Shown: positions 57,570 through 64,000 of the stretch, piece by piece
How positions within the stretch are numbered: position 1 is the stretch's first letter
Layout: every line of letters starts with the position of its first letter
Source of the DNA: Warburgia ugandensis
Taxonomy: Eukaryota > Streptophyta > Magnoliopsida > Canellales > Canellaceae
DNA length: 64,000 bases
NCBI GenBank assembly: GCA_035236585.1
Contig: CP141132.1
Coordinates: 41,543,880-41,607,879, forward strand
Direction of reading: 5' to 3'
Notes under the pieces: model-generated
Told to the model about the DNA's origin: nothing
Seen by the model: only the letters and a program-made list of their open reading frames with translations
Database searches by the model: none
Made by a program: the position numbers and the translations under genes

Positions 57570-58642
57570 TATATTTGATGCACTATGGTGCTTATATTAT
57601 GCATTATGAGATGCCTTATATGATATGCCTTATATTGTTTTCCCAGCAATGGCTGGAGGATTGTGGACCCTGTATGGTGAGGGGCATGAGGATTATACTG
57701 ATATACTAGCAGAGGTTGGATGATTATGAATCCCACATTATGAGGAGTATGATTCTAAAACCTAGTATAGTCTGGGAATGTAGATTAGGAGACTTATTGA
57801 TTATATTCATAATTTTGTATGTCTTTTAACAATTTCCATATATGTATAAGTATGCTATATGTATATGATTAAGGGTGTAGTTTCATATGAGTTTCAAATG
57901 GGTATATGAATGGGTAGAACTGTTATACAGAGTATGGTTCATGGAATTTGATTAGTTTATTTAGATAATAAATAATAATTAAAGATGTTTGATAAATCAA
58001 TGGATGACTTATAATTATGAAACATGTTAATAATTGATTTATCAATGGATTGTTAATGACTATGAAACATGCAGATATTTAGTTTATAAATGGATTATTG
58101 AAATGTGAAACATACAATAAATCCAATTCAATAAAATTGCTATGAAAATGAATATCCTAATTACTATGGAATAATTAATGTATCTTAAGATATAGCATGC
58201 TTTTTAAACTCCCCTATTAAGCATAGCTTACTGAGATATTGTAAATATTTTATGTTTACAATATCTCAGATACAGATAGACAAGAGAAGATGTACACAAG
58301 AAGAGGAATCCATTAACCATACTTCTGCGCTCAGGTATACATTTTATTAAAGCTTTTGTATTGTATAGTTAGTCATTTGAATTGTGATATTAGACATTTA
58401 ATATAATGTTATACAAGGGAACCACTGGATGGGTCCTGTTTTAATAAATGAATTTCTATCTTCTAGAAAACTATATATATATATATATATGTATAGTGTG
58501 AGCATAAATGTGACATCTGGGTTTTTGGAAAAATAGATTTCAAAGAAAAATCTTCCGTTGTTTTTGTATTTTAAAATTTAGAGGCACGCCCACCTTTTGA
58601 AATAAACACAAAAAATTTTCATAAAAAAACTGAGGTGTCACA
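57085..58642 (+). mobile_element. 5'-truncated LTR of element H2
   Basis: Holds only the 3' third of a giant LTR, from the TGCTATGCTAGGG block to GAGGTGTCACA. It retains the uninterrupted version of both sites where H1 was split (57,645 and about 57,985), the intact hairpin (58,232-58,268) and an AT microsatellite (58,471-58,489). A primer site follows, so it acts as a 5' LTR. Confidence 0.82.
58232..58268 (+). promoter_or_regulatory. Conserved LTR hairpin, element H2
   Basis: The 14-bp stem is perfect and identical to the other copies, while the 9-nt loop has changed (TATTTTATG instead of TGTTTCATG). Confidence 0.8.
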
Positions 58643-58644
58643 AT

Positions 58645-58656
58645 TGGTATTAGAGT
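58645..58656 (+). other. Primer-binding site of element H2 (decayed)
   Basis: TGGTATTAGAGT, two differences from TGGTATCAGAGC, two bases after the LTR end and followed by CACTTGCAACCCTTTATG as in the 12.6-kb element. Confidence 0.8.
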
Positions 58657-59775
58657 GGTTCATCCAATCACTTGCAACCCTTTATGTCCAATAAAAAGAT
58701 TACAATTCAAATATAGGTTAGGATCTAGTTAGTTGATGTTGTATTATGACGGAATTAGTTAAGTATTAGAGAGAATAAGTTAGTATACTTGGATTACAAA
58801 GGAATAGTAAACCATGGGGAGATGTCCTTAGTATGACAACCAGGATGATGATTTGAGAAATTAGTGATTACAGTATAAAATAGTGAACAAGAGAATAAAG
58901 GAGTAGAGATAGTTAAGTGAGTGTGATAGAATATCCTTCTTATCTATAAGGTACCCAAATACCATAACTTATAGCAGTGCAAAATGCTCCTACCCAAGTT
59001 TAAATATAAATTATGCCTAGTATCAATGTTTAAGGATAAGCGACCTAACATAGGTATATACTCATTATTCATGGGTGTAAGAGTAGGAAGTTTAAAAAGA
59101 GGCAAAAGATAGGCTAGAAAAGCTTATATAGAATGTATTGAATGTGGTCTTGGTTTGTATAAAAATGGGTGAAATAGAGACGACTAAAGAATAGTAAATT
59201 GAAGAGGAGAAATAGGAACAATTGAGGAATGATAGGTTCAAGAGGAGGTAACTTAGAAGTATTATAGACTTTCATAAGAATGAAAGTTCGAATTACCATA
59301 TACTTTGAAACTAGAAACGGTATGTTAGAAATAACAAAGTAATTGTATCTGTAGAGACAATACTGCTTGGAAATAATACAAGGAAATAATGAGTACTTTC
59401 TTTCTTATGTATAAGTAATGAGATAAAAAGGAAATTATTGGTTTATAATAAGAAATGTCATCAGGATAGAATATGAGAATAAGTTTCATATAAACAAATA
59501 ATGGACTGAAGTTTGAAAGAATTATATCCTAATCTAATAATTTAAGTTATTTGGCAAGAAACTTATTACAATAGTAGAGTATGAGATGACTTCAAAAATT
59601 GGGAAAAGTTCCAAGACAAAGCTAATTATGAAGCTTATAAAATATACATGTATTATCTCAAATCTTTTCAAGAAACAAGTGATTCACATTAATACTACAA
59701 TGAAATAAGGAATTATGCATTCTTTTATTATGTATAATTTATATTTTATGGCTGACCCCTAAGTGGGATAAGGTC

Positions 59776-59988
59776 TTGATGATGACAAGGATGATGTATA
59801 ATTATGTTAAATATGAATGTATTGGTGAAAAGTTGAACAAGGGAGTTGAGATGATATCTCTAGTTGATGGAAAAGTCGTTTGCACAAGGACTTATTCTAA
59901 GAAATGTTTATTAAGGGTTATCGAAAGAATGATAAATATATCCTCATGTGATATGATAGACTTGGGTATGATACCAAGATTGAATTGA
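59776..59988 (+). pseudogene. Ty3/gypsy protease-region relic, element H2
   Basis: Open frame of 70 codons reading ECIGEKLNKGVEMISLVDG, KVVCTRTYSKKCLLRVIER and DMIDLGM. The order fits the stretch after the active site of gypsy retroviral-type protease, where V.TP.G..V....Y..C.V...GR is followed by a DLI.L.M block. The DSG motif upstream is absent; an insertion-like GGCTGACCCC-containing stretch (59,750-59,775) sits there. It identifies the interior as a decayed gypsy element and not unrelated DNA. Confidence 0.5.
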
Positions 59989-60370
59989 ATTGTAAATTAT
60001 GAGACAATGTTGATTCTCACAAAGATAAAATGATGTTGTTGTGATAAAATAGTCTTCTTGTGTAAAAGATAAGATATGGAAAAATCTTACATTATATCAG
60101 TTGTAAAGTGAATGAATGATGAATGATGACATGTATTTTTGACGATAATGATTGCTATGAATGATGTGTGATGTATGATTGAGAAGAAAAATGGAGTTAA
60201 TGGTTAATAAATAAAATAAACTAAAATCAATAAGAAATCATATGCATTCTCAAATTCTAGCTCTTTCTTGTTTCTCTCCATTTTACACTGCTCTTCATAT
60301 TTCTCATTGCATTACCCTCGCTTCTCTCAGACTTGTAGCCTTCTCTCCCTATTTCCTATCCACTTTTCCC

Positions 60371-60858
60371 CTATACTTGGCATTAGCATATGTGTGCTCT
60401 TTAAAATAAAAACTACTTGATCACAGGAAGTGTGCATGATGAAAATTTTAAATTCACTTATAAGAAACTACTGATTGTCCTTACTCTCTTTTCACTTCAG
60501 TTTCCCTTACTCTTTGCATTTCCATGTGTGTGTTCAATAAAGTAAAAACTATTTAATTATAAGTAAGTGTGCATGATGAAGATTTAAAATTCCCATACAC
60601 TTTGCATTCTTATATGCATGCTCTCTAAAGTAAAAACTACCTAATCATAAGTGTGTATGATAAAGAATCAAATTATACCTTGCATTCTCAGGTGTGTGCT
60701 GCCTAAATGTAAAATCTACCTCATCATAAGTGTGCGTGATAAAGAATCAAATTATACTTTGCATTCTCATATGTGTACTGCCTAAAGTAAAAGAACTACC
60801 TAATCACAAGTAAGTGTGCTTGATAAAGAATCCAATTATATTACAATAAACTAATATT
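60371..60858. repeat. ~79-bp minisatellite in element H2
   Basis: Units beginning TTTGCATTCTCATATGTG and continuing TAAAGTAAAAACTACCTAATC...AAGTGTGCATGATAAAGAAT. Starts fall at about 60,513, 60,601, 60,679 and 60,758 (spacings 88, 78 and 79), with a looser copy at 60,371. The 12.6-kb element has only widely spaced copies. Confidence 0.8.
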
Positions 60859-61413
60859 TAAACAAGAAAGTAATGGTTCAAATTGACATCACTAGATTGT
60901 TGACTAGTGACGATTTTGGTAATAAATGCATATCTCGATATAGAAAGAATGATTTGTGGGATATATAAAAGATAGTAGTCTTGATTTACGAGAAATAGAT
61001 ACTACCTATCAAGGGTAGTATACTTTAAGGAAACAAGTGAATTGTATTTGTACCTTATTTCGAGAAAGATTCTCGAACTATATATGTTGAAAGATCAGAA
61101 CTGATATGTGAGTTGTGTCTGAAATTAAGACATTCCATCAGATATTTGATATGATGGATTTTCAGTTATTCCTCTAGCTATTGATCGACCCTATGATTTG
61201 GACTCTTATGATAAAGAGTGTTTGTATATATTTATGAGGTTAAGAGAGATAAACCTTAAATGAAGTGAGGAAATTCATTTGAATAGTATGTCAGAGGAGA
61301 ACATACTAAACAATTGTATTGGTATGTAATGATGGAAATCTTTTAGTATCATTATGTAAAGTGAGATGATACCCTATTGATATCAGTAAACACCAATGGT
61401 GTTATTTGATATA

Positions 61414-61589
61414 GGAAGCCTTGGTATAATGGTAAAAGTTGTTGTCATGTAACCTTAAGGTCACGGGTTCAAGGTGTAGAACCAACCTCTTGCGAAATGC
61501 AAGGTAAGGTTGCCTATTATAGACCCTTGTGGTCTGCCTCTTCCCTAGACGCCGCAAAGCCGAGAGCTTCATGCACCGGGGCTGTCCTT
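61414..61589 (+). mobile_element. Au-like SINE, copy 2
   Basis: About 176 bp: GGAAGCCTTGGTATAATGG, box B GGTTCAAGGTG, CCCTTGTGGTCTGCCTCTTC, and CACCGGGGCTGTCC. Same layout as 10,264-10,447 but from a different insertion. Flanking duplication is weak (AATGGT on both sides), suggesting an older copy. It lies in the interior of element H2 and is absent from the 12.6-kb element. Confidence 0.85.
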
Positions 61590-63137
61590 AATGGTTCTAA
61601 TTAAGTATTTGAATGTGATTGCACAGTTAGTGCGATTTCAGTTGTTCATTTAATGTTATGAGTTTCATATTTGCATTTGAGAAATACTGAATGTATTATT
61701 TCTGTTTTTGAATCTAAATACACCAAAGGGTGTAAGTTCAGTTATTACATTTTGAATTATATGTGTTATCTCCAGTAATTGTACTTGCATGTTTATATCT
61801 ATATTTAAGTTAAAGATGAATGTTTATGATTATCAAAATGTAAGGCCGTATATAGGATTTTAGTGAAATGGAATATGAATATGTCAAAGATGTTCTTTGA
61901 TTCAAATGACTATCTCTTTATTTTGAATTCATATGTGGAAATGGATGAATGATTATGAAAAATTTATTCATTATTATGATTGAAATGTTATGATATGAAT
62001 TCACATTCGATATTAAATGTTTGTTTGGAGAAATGAAAGATTTATCTAATTGAACATATGTTGAGGTGATGAAAAATTATTTGAGCAAAGGCTATTATGA
62101 TAGAGTTAAAGTATGATTCATTATAGTAATTAGATTTTTTATTTGTAGTTGGGATTGTAAATCTTCATATTTCTATTACAATGCAATTTATGATAGATTT
62201 TGATAGAAGATTGTGGACAATATGAAAATCTTCCATTATATATGGTTGTGATGATGATGATTGTGATTAAACATTTATCAATTGATGATTTTATAATGGG
62301 TTGGTCCAGTACTATTGAAGAACTTGGATATTATTCATGAAGTTGTGGAAATGGGTAAGTAATTCTCACAGCATTAGGATTTGTTATATTATGGTAATGT
62401 GGAGAATGTAATGAGACAAGTCTCTGAGATATATACTATGCGGATGAATGGTTAATTCTGTTATTGTGAATGTTTGAATGTGGTGAGATAGTCTTTAAAA
62501 TGTATTTTGTATTGATAAATGGTTTATCATGTGTATCGCAATCGCATGCGTTGAATGCATAAGTCCGAAAAATAGAGGAGACTTTGCTCAAATTTCGTCA
62601 GAAATATGATACTTGAAATTTTGAAGATAGGCAGTTTTATAAGGTTAGAATTGGTTAAGAATATGCAGAAGGAATCATCTTTAAGTGAGAAATATATATT
62701 CAGTGTTTGAAGTTAGTATAAAGAGTTATATGGATAAGAAAATAAAAAGGTTGAGTTGGAGATAAAGATTATGTGTTCAAAGAATCATTAAAATCAAAGG
62801 ATTTGGAAGTTGAAACGAAAGAATTAGTCAGAAATTTATTGTTTTGATGGATTATCAAGTAAAGGCCGTTATCAAAGTACATAGTGAAAGTGATTCTTAT
62901 TGCTTATTGCAGATAGAAAAGCTATGCTTTTAAGTGACATAATATCTAGTTTAAGTTGAAAATCATTTATAATTTGAAGATTTATGTTTTATTGAAGTAA
63001 TTATATGACTTTAAATTTACAATGAGATGAGAATATTATTAGAGTTGTTGGAAAGATATCATGAAAAGAATTTCGAAGATGAAATTCTTTGAGGGAAGAA
63101 TGTAATGACCTTAAAAATTTCAAGGACGAAATTTCTC

Positions 63138-63148
63138 TATGGGAAGAT
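63138..63148 (+). other. Polypurine tract of element H2
   Basis: TATGGGAAGAT just before TGTAACAACCCC. A second, older-looking end (GAGGGAAGAATGTAATGACC) sits about 50 bp upstream at 63,091-63,110, as if the 3' end were duplicated. Confidence 0.75.
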
Positions 63149-64000
63149 TGTAACAACCCCAATATTTTACTATTGCATGATCAAAGTATGAGTTTTCTAG
63201 GAGAATAACTTCTTATAGAATTAGAATAAAAAATAGAAACATAAATAGTTAAATACTACTCAGAAATTGAAATCCAACGACCCAAAGAACGCTGAAAATG
63301 GAGTCCGGAAGAGGAAATTATGGGACTTTGAAGTTAGGGATATTTTGGTAATTAAAAGTTAAAAAAAAAACCTTAGAACTTGGGAATTGAAATTATTAAA
63401 TATGAATTCCCTCATCGATATGAATCCAGCATTACTAAGTTTGCTGAAATCGGAGATTGGATGAATAAATGGTAATTTTCTTATAGAGGGTTATTTTAGT
63501 AATTTTCCTAGAGGGCCCCCACATGCAGAATTCCAAGGTCCGGTAGTTAAGGGGTCGTCAGAAAACCCATCATGAGTGGAGGTCACACACATGTGACTGA
63601 AATGATGATGTTTTATAAGGGAAAAACATCATTAACATAAACTAAAAAAGAAAGAAGTAATTTTTAATAACAAAAAGGAGGGGCCATATTTGATATTGGC
63701 AGCCCCCCTTTAAGTGACTTCCCAAAAACAGATCGCATGATCTGTTCTCTAGCCATGAAACTCGATACCCGACAAAACCCAATAGGCCAAGAAATCCGAT
63801 GCCGGCAACATCCCCAGTTCTAGTGTTCCTAGGAAATTTCATTTCCCTCTCTGGCAAGATACCCTTCTTCTAGTCCACCAGTGATGTGTAGTTCCTTCCC
63901 CGTGTCCGATGAATTCACAAAACCCTAACCCAAAATGGCACTAGAAAACCCAGATCTCCATTATATTCGACGAGTCCAGATCGGGTTGCCTTTACCCATG
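63149..64000 (+). mobile_element. 3' LTR of element H2, cut by the window end
   Basis: Starts TGTAACAACCCCAATATTTTAC. The leader is homologous to 44,100-44,700 (AATCCAACGACCCAAAGAA, then AAAGGAGGGGCCATATTTGATA, cf. 44,578). From about 63,850 the sequence turns richer in GC, with AAACCCTAACCC and ACCCAGATCTCC, and is no longer similar to the kinase-bearing LTRs. The cargo region of this copy therefore probably begins here, with different content. Confidence 0.8.

Larger units (their letters stand above)
58643..63148 (+). mobile_element. Interior of element H2
   Basis: 4.5 kb, colinear with the 3.4-kb interior at 48,488-51,900 and longer because of a SINE, an expanded minisatellite and extra AT-rich DNA. 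The only protein-like remnant I see is the protease-type fragment at 59,776. The 3' end has two successive gypsy-type end sequences (GAAATTCTTTGAGGGAAGAATG and GACGAAATTTCTCTATGGGAAG). Confidence 0.78.

Overview
This 64 kb window is heterochromatin-like nuclear DNA of a flowering plant. The evidence is two tRNA-derived SINEs that resemble the plant Au family, Ty3/gypsy-type LTR elements with the plant initiator-Met tRNA primer site (TGGTATCAGAGC), and fragments of plant genes carried inside LTRs. I cannot name the species. I find no intact protein-coding gene, no rRNA, no functional tRNA gene and no CRISPR array. Base composition is AT-rich, except for the TRIM block at 25.9-27.5 kb and the gene-derived cargo inside the giant LTRs.

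Left half (1-30,063): about 22 kb of one diverged satellite in a single orientation. Its monomer is 160 bp and is itself four related 40-bp subunits, each starting with a GACATTGTG-like core. At 12.45-17.3 kb it forms a higher-order repeat of about 1.9-1.95 kb. The array is broken by a reverse LTR fragment (7.2-7.5 kb), an LTR 3' end (9.3-10.1 kb) whose last ~85 bp recur at 11.2-11.3 kb, a SINE (10.26-10.45 kb), a 2.5-kb non-coding dispersed repeat (17.3-19.8 kb), and a 3.5-kb reverse LTR-like insert (25.76-29.28 kb). That insert hosts a remarkable 1.6-kb composite of TRIM elements in two opposite orientations, flanked by a perfect 5-bp target duplication.

Middle (30,064-38,400): old retroelement debris. 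It includes an LTR-like start with a TATA box, a reverse-strand Ty3/gypsy gag relic with its primer-binding site, a second copy of the 17.3-kb dispersed repeat, and gene-derived fragments. One of these is clearly from a NIPA-type magnesium transporter.

Right half (38.4-64 kb): nested giant-LTR retroelements of one family. An old LTR (H1: 38.4-39.26, 43.55-43.88 and 56.45-57.08 kb) was split by an antisense 4.3-kb solo LTR and by a complete 12.6-kb element (43,885-56,453). The complete element has 4.6-kb LTRs, a primer site, a 3.4-kb almost non-coding interior and a polypurine tract. This is the architecture of LARD elements. Both its LTRs carry intronless, disabled fragments of a plant CDK-like Ser/Thr kinase plus other gene-like pieces. 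A second element (H2) follows, from 57.08 kb past the window end, with its primer site, a longer interior containing a protease relic, a minisatellite and a SINE, and the start of its 3' LTR.

The main story is a satellite array with three nested periodicities, next to a LARD-like family whose LTRs act as containers for host gene fragments. Copies of that family carry different cargo upstream of a shared LTR segment. Coordinates of repeat junctions are by eye and may be off by several bases where the flanks are degenerate.
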